Assembly: GCA_947488815.1 (NCBI GenBank)
Contig: CANLCC010000002.1
Location: forward strand, 1 to 64,000
Direction of reading: 5' to 3'
DNA from: CAIQIA01 sp945861105
GTDB taxonomy: Bacteria > Cyanobacteriota > Cyanobacteriia > PCC-6307 > Cyanobiaceae
Length of the DNA stretch: 64,000 bases
In this document: positions 50,117 through 58,639 of the stretch, one piece after another
Layout of the letters: each line of letters begins with the position of its first letter
Numbering within the stretch: the stretch's first letter is position 1
Position numbers and translations under genes: made by a program
Notes under the pieces: generated by a model
Told to the model about the DNA's origin: nothing
Database searches by the model: none
The model's input: only the letters and a program-made list of their open reading frames with translations

Positions 50117-51142
50117 TTGAGTGTGTCAGTTTCGGCTCCCGTCCGGGACTCTGTGAGCGATTTCCTCGTCCTGGCCGGACTCGTTCTGGTGGTTCTGGCC
50201 GGTTCGGCCCTTCCCGCAGCCATTGAGGCGGCCCTGCTCAGCGTCAATCCGCTGCGGGTGCACGACATGGTGGCCAAGTCGGTGCCGGGCGCCCTCAAGC
50301 TGCAATCGCTCAAGAACCGCCTGGGCCGCTCTCTGGCGGTGCTGGTGATCTCGAGCAACGTCTTTCAGATCTTCGGCAGCCTGATGCTCGGCGGCGTCGC
50401 GGCGGCGGTGTTCAGCCGCCATAACCTCGGCAAGTCGGCCCTCACGGGCTTCAACCTCGGCCTCACCCTGGTGGTGATCCTGGTGGGCGAGATCATGCCC
50501 AAGGCCCTCGGCACCCGCATGGCGCCGTCCCTGTCGCTGATGTCAGCCCCGGCGATCATCCTGCTCACCCGCCTCTGCACCCCGCTGATCCTGCCGCTGG
50601 AACGGGTGATGCCGGCCATCACCGAAGAGAGCGAACTCACCACCGATGAGGAGGAGATCCGCCTGCTGGCCCGGCTCGGCTCCCAGAAAGGTCAGATCGA
50701 GGCCGACGAGGCCGCGATGATCGCCAAGGTGTTCCAGCTCAACGACCTCACCGCCCGTGATCTGATGCTGCCGCGGGTCTCGGCCCCCAGCCTCAGCGGT
50801 GCCGCCCGCCTCGATGATCTGCGCGACACGCTGCTGAGCAGCGATTCCCCCTGGTGGGTGGTGCTGGGCCAGGAGGTGGACGAGGTGCTGGGGGTGGCCA
50901 GCCGCGACAACCTGCTCACCGCTCTGGTGCAGGGGCGGGGCCAGGCGACCGTGGCCAGCCTGTCGGAACCCGTCGACTACGTGCCCGAAATGATCCGGGC
51001 CGACCGGCTGCTCACCTGCTTCCGAAGGCGCAACGATTCGGTGCGGGTGGTCGTCGATGAATTCGGCGCCTTCGTCGGCCTCGTGGGGGCCGATGCGGTG
51101 CTGGCGGTGCTGGCGGGTTGGTGGCGACCGCGGCGGCCATGA
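50117..51142 (+). CDS. CNNM (DUF21) transmembrane and CBS-domain protein
   Basis: A 341-residue protein of the CNNM/CorC-like family, associated with magnesium or cobalt efflux. TTG 50117 is used because a GAGG lies 8 nt upstream; GTG 50123 is equally in frame. Membrane helices occupy residues about 18-175: VLAGLVLVVLAGSALPAAIE, LAVLVISSNVFQIFGSLMLG, LGLTLVVILVGEIMPKALGT. The acidic EESELTTDEEEIRLLARLG and DEAAMIAKVFQLNDLTARDL link to the CBS pair, which ends VRVVVDEFGAFVGLVGADAV. The CorC_HlyC end domain is absent. It overlaps the GTPase gene by ATGA. Confidence 0.85.
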   Translation: MSVSVSAPVRDSVSDFLVLAGLVLVVLAGSALPAAIEAALLSVNPLRVHDMVAKSVPGALKLQSLKNRLGRSLAVLVISSNVFQIFGSLMLGGVAAAVFSRHNLGKSALTGFNLGLTLVVILVGEIMPKALGTRMAPSLSLMSAPAIILLTRLCTPLILPLERVMPAITEESELTTDEEEIRLLARLGSQKGQIEADEAAMIAKVFQLNDLTARDLMLPRVSAPSLSGAARLDDLRDTLLSSDSPWWVVLGQEVDEVLGVASRDNLLTALVQGRGQATVASLSEPVDYVPEMIRADRLLTCFRRRNDSVRVVVDEFGAFVGLVGADAVLAVLAGWWRPRRP

Positions 51143-52437
51143 GCCGGGGCGGTCGCCAGGCCGTCGCCACGGCCCTGCGCCGCTGGCGCGGCAGCCTGCG
51201 ACCCAGCCTGCGGGAGCAGGCCGCCCTGGCGGACGCCCTGAAGACCTTCGACCACCAGCTGGAGCGGCTCGATCACGGCACCCTGCGGCTGGTGGTGCTG
51301 GGCCGGGTGGGGGTGGGCAAGAGCAGCCTGCTCAATGCCCTCCTGGGGCACGACCGCTTTCGCACCGACGCGGTGCATGGGTCCACCCGGGAGGCTCAGG
51401 AGGCCACCTGGACCGTGCCCCTCCCGGAGCTGGCGGCGGTGCGACTGGTGGACGCCCCCGGCCTGGATGAAGTGGACGGTGACCGTCGCGCCGCCCTGGC
51501 CCAGCAGCTGGCCTCCGGCGCCGACCTGGTGCTGCTGGTGCTCGACGGGGACCTCACCACCCCGGAACTGGCGGCGATCGAGCAGCTGCGCCGCCAGGGC
51601 AAGCCGTTCCTGCTGGTGGTCAATGGGGCCGATCGCCACTCGCCCGCCGACCGTCTCGACCTGGAACGGTCGTTGCAGCGGCGGCTGGCCCGGCTGCTGC
51701 CCGAACCCACCCTGATCTGGACCGCCGCCGCCCCCCACCTGCCGCAGCTGCAGGCCGATGGACGGGTGCGCAGCGTGGCCGGCCCCGCCCAGCTGGATGA
51801 CCTGCAGCAGCAGCTCGAGCGCCTGCTGCAGCAGCAGGGGGAGCTGCTGCTCTGCCTCAACACCCTTGGCCAGGCCGAAGCCGTGGCGGCCCATCTGCTC
51901 GATCTGCGCCTGAGCCTGCGGCAGGGGGCCGCCCGGCGGCTGATCGGCCAGTGGGCCGCCCTCAAGGCCGCCGGCCTGGCGGCCAGCCCGCTCGGCTGGC
52001 TGGATCTTGCCGGCAGCGCCGCCGCGGATGCGGCCCTGGTCAATCAGCTGTGCCGGCTCTACGGCATCGCCCTCGGCCCCCGCGAACGCCGCCGGCTGCT
52101 GCGCCGCATCGGCACGAACGGGGCCTGGATCAGCGGCAGTCAGCTGGGGCTGCAGGCCCTGCTGGGGGGGGTGAAGCAGCTGCTGCTGCTGCTGGCCCCC
52201 GCCAGCGCCGGCCTGAGCCTGGTGCCCGCCGCCCCCGTGGCCCTGGCCCAGGCGGCCCTGGCGGTGCAGGGCAGCCGGCTCACCGGCCGCGAAACCGCCC
52301 GACAGCTGCTGCTCGGAGCCCGCCAGGGCCCGACGCGGCCGGCAAGCCTGCGGCGGCGCTTGCTGCGCGACAACCCGTCGGCGCGGCACTGGCTCGAAGG
52401 ATCCCGGCCCGCCTCGGCCGAAGCGGCTCTGCCATGA
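51139..52437 (+). CDS. Era-like GTPase with DUF697-type C-terminal region
   Basis: A 432-residue protein from ATG 51139. G-domain: G1 LVVLGRVGVGKSSLLNALLG (about residues 53-72), G3 LVDAPGLDE, and a degenerate G4 LLVVNGADRHS, where NKxD is NGAD, so nucleotide specificity may be loosened. G2 is plausibly HGSTREAQ. The C-terminal half (RRLIGQWAALKAAGLAASPL onward) has hydrophobic helices as in the YcjF/DUF697 membrane-associated GTPases of cyanobacteria. It sits between the CNNM gene and nadD, overlapping both by 4 nt. Confidence 0.82.
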   Translation: MSRGGRQAVATALRRWRGSLRPSLREQAALADALKTFDHQLERLDHGTLRLVVLGRVGVGKSSLLNALLGHDRFRTDAVHGSTREAQEATWTVPLPELAAVRLVDAPGLDEVDGDRRAALAQQLASGADLVLLVLDGDLTTPELAAIEQLRRQGKPFLLVVNGADRHSPADRLDLERSLQRRLARLLPEPTLIWTAAAPHLPQLQADGRVRSVAGPAQLDDLQQQLERLLQQQGELLLCLNTLGQAEAVAAHLLDLRLSLRQGAARRLIGQWAALKAAGLAASPLGWLDLAGSAAADAALVNQLCRLYGIALGPRERRRLLRRIGTNGAWISGSQLGLQALLGGVKQLLLLLAPASAGLSLVPAAPVALAQAALAVQGSRLTGRETARQLLLGARQGPTRPASLRRRLLRDNPSARHWLEGSRPASAEAALP

Positions 52438-53045
52438 CCGCCACCGTCGCCCTCTTCGGCACCAGCGCCGACCCGCCGACCGTGGGCCACCGGGCGGTGC
52501 TGAAGGGGCTGACCGACCTGGTGCCCCTGGTGGCCACCTGGGCCAGCGACAATCCCTTCAAGCAGCACGGGGCTCCGCTGGACCTGCGGGCAGCCCTGCT
52601 GGAGGCGGTGGTGCGCGACCTGCAGCAGCAGGTGGGCCCCCAGCGGCTGGAACTCTGCCAGGACCTCAGCAGCAGTCGGGTGCGCGACAGCCTCGAACGG
52701 GCCGCCGACCGCTTCCCCCACCATGACCGGCTGCTGGTGGTGGGCAGTGACCTGCTGGAGCAGATCCCCCGCTGGGCCGCCCTGGACGCCTGGCTGCCGG
52801 GCTGTCGGCTGGGGGTCATCCCACGCCAGGGCTGGCCGGTGCAGCCCGCGGCCCTTGAACGGCTGCGGCAGCTGGGGGGCTTGCCCGAACTGCTGCCCCT
52901 GCACATCCCGGCGGCCGCCAGTTCCAGCATCCGCCGCCACCCTGATCCGCAGCTGGTGCCCGACGAACTGCTGCCCCGGCTGATGGCGCAGAATCTCTAT
53001 GGCTTCTCCGCTGACGGTTGTCCTCCCCCCTGCGGATCGCACTGA
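52434..53045 (+). CDS. nadD: Nicotinate-nucleotide adenylyltransferase
   Basis: Adenylates nicotinate mononucleotide in NAD synthesis, 203 residues from ATG 52434. The nucleotidyltransferase signature LFGTSADPPTVGHRAVLKGL includes the H-x-G-H-type site (PTVGH). ATWASDNPFKQHGAPLDLRA and LLVVGSDLLEQIPRW are typical of the cyanobacterial NadD branch. The ISSSxIR motif is AASSSIRRH near residue 162. It overlaps nadE by 28 nt, giving two consecutive NAD-synthesis steps in one coupled unit. Confidence 0.9.
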   Translation: MTATVALFGTSADPPTVGHRAVLKGLTDLVPLVATWASDNPFKQHGAPLDLRAALLEAVVRDLQQQVGPQRLELCQDLSSSRVRDSLERAADRFPHHDRLLVVGSDLLEQIPRWAALDAWLPGCRLGVIPRQGWPVQPAALERLRQLGGLPELLPLHIPAAASSSIRRHPDPQLVPDELLPRLMAQNLYGFSADGCPPPCGSH

Positions 53046-54718
53046 TACAGGCCAATCCACTGGTGGGGGATCTGCACGGCAACCGCGAGGCCATCGCCGA
53101 GCAGTGCCGACAGGCCGCCACCACCGGCTGCCGGCTGGCCCTGGCCCCCGAACTGGCCCTGTGGGGCTACCCGCCGCGGGACCTGCTGCTGCGGCCGGCC
53201 CTGCAGCAGGAGCACGACCGGCAGCTGCAGCAGCTGGCCGAGCAGCTGCCCACCGATCTGCAGCTGCTGCTGGGGGTGAGTGAGGCCACCGGCAGCGGCT
53301 GCCATAACGCCATCGCCCAGGTGGGCGACGGCGGCTGGCGCATCGTCGCCCGCAAACGGCTGCTGCCCTGCCACGACGTCTTCGACGAGCGGCGCTACTT
53401 CCAGCCGGGCACGGCCCCCTGCTGGCTCGACCTGTCGACGGCAGCCGCCCCGGACGCCCCCACGCTGCGGCTGGGGCTGACGATCTGCGAAGACCTCTGG
53501 GTGGAACCCGGGCCCGCCGGGGGCCGTGGCGGCCCGGTGGATCCGATCGGCGACCTGGTGCCCTTCGGGGTGGACCTGCTGATCAACCTCTCGGCTTCGC
53601 CCTACGGCCGCAGCAAGCCCCGGCAGCGGCTCCAGCAGGCGGCGGCGGCCGCCCGGCGGCTGGGGGCGCCGGTGGTCTACCTGAACCAGGTGGGCGGCAA
53701 CGACGAACTGATCTTTGACGGTGGCAGCTTCGTGCTCAATGCCGACGGCAGCCTGGCCCTGCAGCTGCCCCGTGCCACCGAAGCCCTGGGGGTCTGGTCA
53801 ACCGCAGGGGCCACCAGCGCGGCCACGGCCGCTGCCGACGACCCGCTGCAGGAGCTCTGGCAGGTGCTGGTGCTGGGCCTGCGCGACTATGCCCGCAAAT
53901 GCGGCTTCCGTTCGGCCCTGCTGGGGCTGAGCGGCGGCATCGACTCGGCCCTGGTGGCCTGCCTGGCGGTGGCGGCCCTGGGGGCAGAGCGGGTGCGGGC
54001 GCTGCTGCTGCCATCCCCCCACAGTTCCCGCGGCTCGGTGGTCGATGCCGAGGCCCTGGCCCAGCGCCTGGGCCTGCGCACCGACACCGTGCCGATCGCG
54101 GGGCTGATGGCCGGCTGCGAAGCCAGCCTCACGCCGGTGCTGGGCGGTGCCCCGCGGGATGTGACCGCCGAAAACCTGCAGTCCCGCCTGCGGGGCACCC
54201 TGCTGATGGCGGTGGCCAACCAGGAGGGGCAACTGCTGCTGGCGACCGGCAACAAGTCAGAACTGGCCGTGGGGTACTGCACCCTCTACGGCGACATGAA
54301 CGGGGGATTGGCGGTGATCGGCGACCTGTTCAAGACCGAGGTCTATGCCCTGGCCCGCTGGCTGGACAGCGACGCCGCCCTGGAGGACCGGCGGCGTTGC
54401 GGGTTGCCGGCGTCGGGCCCGCTGATCGGGGGGGCCATTCTCGACAAACCCCCCAGTGCCGAGCTGCGGCCCGACCAGAAGGACAGCGACTCGCTGCCCG
54501 ACTACGCCATCCTTGACGCCGTGCTGCGCCGGTTCGTGGAGGACCACGCCACCCCGGAAGAGCTGCTGGCCGAAGGCAGCGATCCAGCTTTGGTGGAACG
54601 GGTGTGGACCCTGCTGCGGCGCGCCGAGTTCAAGCGACGCCAGGCCCCGCCGGTGCTCAAGTCAACCGGGCAGGCGTTCGGCAGCGGCTGGCGGATGCCC
54701 ATCGCGGCCGGCGGCTAG
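53018..54718 (+). CDS. nadE: Glutamine-dependent NAD synthetase
   Basis: Last step of NAD synthesis, 566 residues from TTG 53018. Residues 1-270 are a nitrilase-type glutaminase with the triad Glu in LAPELALWGYPPRD, Lys in VARKRLLPCHDVF, and Cys in LGLTICEDLWVEP. Residues about 290-560 are the synthetase, with the PP-loop ALLGLSGGIDSALVACLAV (about 301-319), LLLPSPHSSRGSVVDAE, and LLATGNKSELAVGYCTLYGD. KDSDSLPDYAILDAVL is the conserved end. It overlaps nadD upstream and the convergent M23 peptidase by 57 nt. Confidence 0.96.
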   Translation: MSSPLRIALIQANPLVGDLHGNREAIAEQCRQAATTGCRLALAPELALWGYPPRDLLLRPALQQEHDRQLQQLAEQLPTDLQLLLGVSEATGSGCHNAIAQVGDGGWRIVARKRLLPCHDVFDERRYFQPGTAPCWLDLSTAAAPDAPTLRLGLTICEDLWVEPGPAGGRGGPVDPIGDLVPFGVDLLINLSASPYGRSKPRQRLQQAAAAARRLGAPVVYLNQVGGNDELIFDGGSFVLNADGSLALQLPRATEALGVWSTAGATSAATAAADDPLQELWQVLVLGLRDYARKCGFRSALLGLSGGIDSALVACLAVAALGAERVRALLLPSPHSSRGSVVDAEALAQRLGLRTDTVPIAGLMAGCEASLTPVLGGAPRDVTAENLQSRLRGTLLMAVANQEGQLLLATGNKSELAVGYCTLYGDMNGGLAVIGDLFKTEVYALARWLDSDAALEDRRRCGLPASGPLIGGAILDKPPSAELRPDQKDSDSLPDYAILDAVLRRFVEDHATPEELLAEGSDPALVERVWTLLRRAEFKRRQAPPVLKSTGQAFGSGWRMPIAAGG

Positions 54719-55498
54719 GGGATTGCCCCGCAGGAACGGGCTGGGATCGAGGGGTTCGTCGAGCAATCGCACTTCGTAGTGCAGGTGGGGCCCGGTGCTG
54801 CGGCCGCTGTTGCCGACCGTGGCGATCAGCTGGCCGCGACGCACGGCCTGGCCGGCGCTCACCCGGCAGCTGTCGAGGTGCCCGTAACGGGTGCGCAGCT
54901 TGGGTCCATGGGCAATCTCAAGCATCAGCCCGTAACCGTCCTCGACGGAGCAGCCGACCACGCGGCCATCGCCGGCGGCCACGATCGGCGTGCCGATCGG
55001 TGCCGTCAGATCAAGGCCGTCGTGGCGGGCCCCCACGCCCCAGAAGGGATCTGCCCGGTAGCCGAAACCCGAGCTGAGGCTGTAGGGCTCGATGATCGGC
55101 GGGCCGAGGGGAATCGTCCGCAGGCTGCTGCGGCCATGGCGGTTCCAGTGGGCCAGCTCCTGGGTGAGGGGTCCGAAGGCCAGGGGGCCGCCGCGACCGG
55201 GCCGTGGCGGCGCGGTGCCCAGCCGCTGCAGCGTGCCGCGGAACTGGAGGTACTCGCTGCGGAAAGCCTGCAGGGTGCGGAGCTGTTCATCCACCTGCCG
55301 CCGCTGCTCGCGCAGGGAGGCCTCCCGCTGCCGGAGGTTGGCGGCCATGGCGCGGTCCCGCAGTTGCCAGCCCAGTCCGAGGCCGACGGCCCCGAGGCCG
55401 GCCACGAGGGCCATCAGCCCAAGGGGCCTGAGCCGCAGACGCCGGGGGCCACCCGCGGCGTCCGCAGGGGCCTTCCGTATCCAGTGAATCTGGAGCAA
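54662..55498 (-). CDS. M23 (LytM) peptidoglycan endopeptidase-like protein
   Basis: A 278-residue envelope protein from TTG 55498. A transmembrane anchor (LGLMALVAGLGAVGLGLGWQ, about residues 26-45) is followed by a coiled coil (about 50-95, REASLREQRRQVDEQLRTL). The LytM domain (about 140-255) has the zinc motif H159-x3-D163 in RHDGLDLTAP, H207 in RYGHLDS and H239-x-H241 in GPHLHYEVR, all intact, so activity is expected. The layout resembles NlpD/EnvC-like cell-wall regulators. It overlaps nadE at the 3' end by 57 nt. Confidence 0.9.
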   Translation of the reverse strand: MLQIHWIRKAPADAAGGPRRLRLRPLGLMALVAGLGAVGLGLGWQLRDRAMAANLRQREASLREQRRQVDEQLRTLQAFRSEYLQFRGTLQRLGTAPPRPGRGGPLAFGPLTQELAHWNRHGRSSLRTIPLGPPIIEPYSLSSGFGYRADPFWGVGARHDGLDLTAPIGTPIVAAGDGRVVGCSVEDGYGLMLEIAHGPKLRTRYGHLDSCRVSAGQAVRRGQLIATVGNSGRSTGPHLHYEVRLLDEPLDPSPFLRGNPLAAGRDGHPPAAAERLPG

Positions 55499-55618
55499 AC
55501 CGCAGGAATGTTTAAGAGTTGCCGAGACCTTATCAGAAGCGCCCCAGACGGCTGAGTATCACCAGGTGTGGCGGCGCGGCCGTCGGCCAGCCAGTCTTGA
55601 AGAAGCGCCCCGGCTGCC

Positions 55619-56755
55619 ATGGCCCCTGCCACCTCCACCTCCATCGCCAGCATCGGGATCCCGCGCGAGATCAAGCGGGATGAACAGCGGGTGGCCCTCA
55701 CCCCCGACGGGGTGCGCGAACTGACCCTGATGGGTCTTGAAGTGTGGGTCGAAACCGGCGCCGGCAGCGGGGCCGGCATCAGCGATGACGACTTCGCCGA
55801 TGCCGGTGCCCGCATCGGCAGCCCCGAGCAGGCCTGGGGCACCGACCTGGTCGTCAAGGTCAAGGAACCCCAGGAATCGGAGTTCCGCTTTCTGCGACGC
55901 AACCTGCTGCTGTTCACCTATCTGCACCTGGCGGCCTACCCCGACGTGGGGCGGGCCCTGCTTGAGAGCGGCTGCACCGCGATCGCCTACGAGACGGTGC
56001 AGCTGGAGAACGGGGCCCTGCCACTGCTGGCGCCGATGAGCGAGATCGCCGGGCGCATCGCCACCCAGGTGGGGGCGATGCTGCTCGAGCGGCCCCACGG
56101 GGGACGGGGGGTGCTGCTGGGGGGATGCACCGGTGTGCGTCCTGCCCGGGTGGTGGTGCTCGGGGCGGGCACGGTGGGCTGGAATGCCGCCCGCATCGCC
56201 GCGGCGATGGATGCCGAGGTGATGCTGCTCGACCGTTCCCCGCAACGGCTGCGCCAGCTGGAGAGTGACCGTCGCGGGCGGCTGGTGAGCCTGGTGAGCA
56301 GCCGTGGCCTGATCGAGCGGCTGGTGCCCACCGCCGACCTGCTGATCGGGGCGGTGCTGACGCCGGGGGGGCGGGCCCCGACCCTGGTGGACGAAGCGCT
56401 GGTCCAGCGCATGAAACCCCGCTCCGTGATCGTGGATGTGGCCATCGACCAGGGGGGCTGCATCGCCACCAGCCAGGAGACGACCCACACCGAACCGGTG
56501 GTCGAGAAGCATGGCGTGCTGCATTACGCCGTCGGTAACATGCCGGGGGCTGTGCCCTTCACCTCCACCGAAGCCCTGGTGAGCGTGACCCTGCCGTACA
56601 TCGTCACCATCGCCGGCCGAGGCCTGGCAGAAGCGGTGATCGAGCGTCCCGAGCTGCTCTCGGGGCTCAACACCAGCGATGGCTCGGTGTGCCATCCCGG
56701 CGTGGCTCGGGCCCTGGGACTCACCCCCCGCCATCCCATGGCCTGCCTGCGCTGA
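55619..56755 (+). CDS. ald: Alanine dehydrogenase
   Basis: Reversible NAD-dependent deamination of L-alanine to pyruvate, 378 residues. Motifs: IGIPREIKRDEQRVALTPDG (substrate arginine), DLVVKVKEPQESEF (lysine), LFTYLHLAAYPDVG (histidine), and the Rossmann loop VVVLGAGTVGWNAARIAAAM. MKPRSVIVDVAIDQGGCIAT contains the NAD-binding aspartate. AVGNMPGAVPFTSTEAL is family-specific. In some cyanobacteria the enzyme balances nitrogen and feeds cyanophycin or fermentation. A small PAS gene follows at 2 nt. Confidence 0.95.
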   Translation: MAPATSTSIASIGIPREIKRDEQRVALTPDGVRELTLMGLEVWVETGAGSGAGISDDDFADAGARIGSPEQAWGTDLVVKVKEPQESEFRFLRRNLLLFTYLHLAAYPDVGRALLESGCTAIAYETVQLENGALPLLAPMSEIAGRIATQVGAMLLERPHGGRGVLLGGCTGVRPARVVVLGAGTVGWNAARIAAAMDAEVMLLDRSPQRLRQLESDRRGRLVSLVSSRGLIERLVPTADLLIGAVLTPGGRAPTLVDEALVQRMKPRSVIVDVAIDQGGCIATSQETTHTEPVVEKHGVLHYAVGNMPGAVPFTSTEALVSVTLPYIVTIAGRGLAEAVIERPELLSGLNTSDGSVCHPGVARALGLTPRHPMACLR

Positions 56756-56757
56756 CC

Positions 56758-57141
56758 ATGGCCCTGATTGCCCGCGACGACAGCCGCCCCTGGCTCCTGG
56801 TCGACCACCTGGGCGAGGTGCTGGCCATCAACGACTGCTTCACCCGGGTCTACGGCTGGCGCGACACCGACCTGCTGGGACAGCACATGGAGCGGATCCT
56901 GCCCGATTCCTTCCGCGACAGCCACCATGCCGGCTTCGCCCGCTTCCGCCTCGACGGCATCTCACGGGTGCTCGATCATCCGCTGGTGCTGCAGACCATC
57001 TGTCGCGACGGCACGGGCATCCGCTCCGAGCACTTCATCACCGCCGAGCGCCGCGGCGATGACTGGGTCTTCGCAGCCACCCTCACCCCCCTGGAGGGCG
57101 CCCATGCCGCCCCCGCCAGCGGCGACCCGCAGCATCCGTGA
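56758..57141 (+). CDS. Stand-alone PAS-domain protein
   Basis: A 127-residue protein from ATG 56758 consisting of one PAS fold. The opening RPWLLVDHLGEVLAINDCFT and RVYGWRDTDLLGQHMERILP are standard PAS motifs. It continues FARFRLDGISRVLDHPLVLQ and a PAC-like end ERRGDDWVFAATLTPLEG. No output domain. The stop overlaps the GTG of the histidine kinase (GTGA), so it may be an input partner for that kinase. A flavin or haem cofactor cannot be predicted. Confidence 0.8.
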   Translation: MALIARDDSRPWLLVDHLGEVLAINDCFTRVYGWRDTDLLGQHMERILPDSFRDSHHAGFARFRLDGISRVLDHPLVLQTICRDGTGIRSEHFITAERRGDDWVFAATLTPLEGAHAAPASGDPQHP

Positions 57142-58244
57142 GCGCGGCGCATCAGCCGCCCCAGGGTCTCGTCGCGAGCCTGCAACGCTCGCTGGCCTGG
57201 CTCGACATGGCGATGGATGGCCTGGCCGACGGCCTCGTCATCGCCCATGAAGACGGTCGCCTGCGCTGGGCCAACCGCAGCTTCAGCCGCTCCTGTGGAG
57301 TCGAGAGTTGCGTGACCCTCGTCGATCGCCCCCTGGAGGACCTGCTGGGCGAATGGCGCCCGGCTGAGGCCACAACCGACTGGTCCCTGCTGCCCCTGCC
57401 CCCGGGACCGGAGGGGGAGGACGGGGTGATCCGGCTGCAGCGGCAGCACGATGGAGACCAGCAATGGCTCGAGCTGCACTGGCGGCGGCTGACCTTCCGT
57501 GACAGTGTCCAGTTGATCCTGACCCTGCGGGACATCACCCTGGCGATACGGGCCGAACGGGCCCGACGCCAGGAGGAGGAACAGCTGCGACATCAGCTTG
57601 AACAGGAACGGGCCTTCGCCCAGGCCATGGCCCACGAGCTGCGCACCCCCCTGGCGATCGCCAGCCTTGAACTGCAGTGCCTGTCCCGCGAACTGCAGGA
57701 CTCCGAGGAACGCATCGACGCCATCAGCCACGAGCTGGCCCGCATGGCCCGGCTGCTGGAGCGTGTGAGCTGGCTGAACAGCCTGGAACTGCAACCGCCG
57801 CAGGCCTCAGCGGCACCGAAGTCGATGGCCCTTGCCCCCCTGCTGGGCCGCTGGTTCCAGGCGATCGATCCCCTGCCGGACGAAACGCTGCGGGTGCAGG
57901 GCACGGCCGATGAGCTGACGCAGCTGTTGCAGGAGCTGCAGCAGAACGCCCTCCGCTTTGGAGGAGCCGAACCCCGGCTGTCCGTTGCAGACGATGGACC
58001 GTGGCTGCAGCTGCTCGTCCATACGGGATCGGCGGGGTTGCCGGAGGCCGATCGGAACCGGATCTTTGAACGTTTCGTCAAGCTCGACCACCATCGCCAG
58101 GATGGCCGCCCGGAGGGGAGCGGGCTGGGCCTGCCCATCGCCCGCTCGTTGGCCCGACGCATGGGGGGGGATCTGAGCGCCGTGAATGACAACACCGGAC
58201 ATTTGTGCTTTCGGCTGTTGCTGCGGATCGCTCAGCCGGCCTGA
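57138..58244 (+). CDS. Soluble PAS histidine kinase
   Basis: A 368-residue kinase without transmembrane segments. Residues about 20-140 are a PAS domain (MAMDGLADGLVIAHEDGRLR). The dimerisation/phosphoacceptor helix has H166 in AMAHELRTPLAIAS. The ATPase domain keeps the N-box (LQELQQNALRFGG, N270) and the G2 box (GSGLGLPIARS, about 327-337). In the G1 box the usual D-x-G-x-G is HTGSAG, so the adenine-binding aspartate appears to be H295. The kinase lies downstream of the PAS gene, and its 3' end overlaps a receiver-protein gene by 13 nt, so those regulators are likely partners. Confidence 0.85.
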   Translation: MSAAHQPPQGLVASLQRSLAWLDMAMDGLADGLVIAHEDGRLRWANRSFSRSCGVESCVTLVDRPLEDLLGEWRPAEATTDWSLLPLPPGPEGEDGVIRLQRQHDGDQQWLELHWRRLTFRDSVQLILTLRDITLAIRAERARRQEEEQLRHQLEQERAFAQAMAHELRTPLAIASLELQCLSRELQDSEERIDAISHELARMARLLERVSWLNSLELQPPQASAAPKSMALAPLLGRWFQAIDPLPDETLRVQGTADELTQLLQELQQNALRFGGAEPRLSVADDGPWLQLLVHTGSAGLPEADRNRIFERFVKLDHHRQDGRPEGSGLGLPIARSLARRMGGDLSAVNDNTGHLCFRLLLRIAQPA

Positions 58245-58639
58245 GGCCGTCGCTGCGACACCCAGGCGAGCAAACGGTCCACATCAAACGGTTTTCCCAG
58301 CACCGCATCGGCCCCGGCCTCGAGGGCGCAACGGTCGAAGGCCGGATCCTGGAGGGCGGTGATCATCAGCACCGGACAACCCAGTCCATGGGCCCGCAAC
58401 CGGCCCAGCAGCTCAAGACCTGTCATTCCCGGCAACATTTGATCCAGCAACAGCACGGTCGGTGGCTGCAGAAGGCAGGCCGACAGTGCCGTCTCAGCAT
58501 CCACGAAGGAAGTCACAGAAAATCCTTCGCTGGTCAACACCAGATTCAAGAGTGACCTCAGCCGAGGATCATCTTCAACAACGGCAACGGTACAGGTGAT
58601 GGCTTCAGGCGTCGTCGCTGGCCCTGAGCATATAACCAA
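58232..58639 (-). CDS. Single-domain response regulator
   Basis: A 135-residue receiver protein without output domain, from ATG 58639 (overlapping the upstream regulator by 35 nt; no better start exists). The acidic pocket is VAVVEDDPRLRSLL (residues 18-31), the phosphoacceptor D66 in VLLLDQMLPGMTGLELL, the switch threonine in LMITALQD, and the lysine K116 in VLGKPFDVDRLL. Single-domain receivers act by protein binding or in phosphorelays. It is co-directional with the OmpR-type regulator upstream and convergent with the kinase. Confidence 0.88.
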   Translation of the reverse strand: MVICSGPATTPEAITCTVAVVEDDPRLRSLLNLVLTSEGFSVTSFVDAETALSACLLQPPTVLLLDQMLPGMTGLELLGRLRAHGLGCPVLMITALQDPAFDRCALEAGADAVLGKPFDVDRLLAWVSQRRPQAG

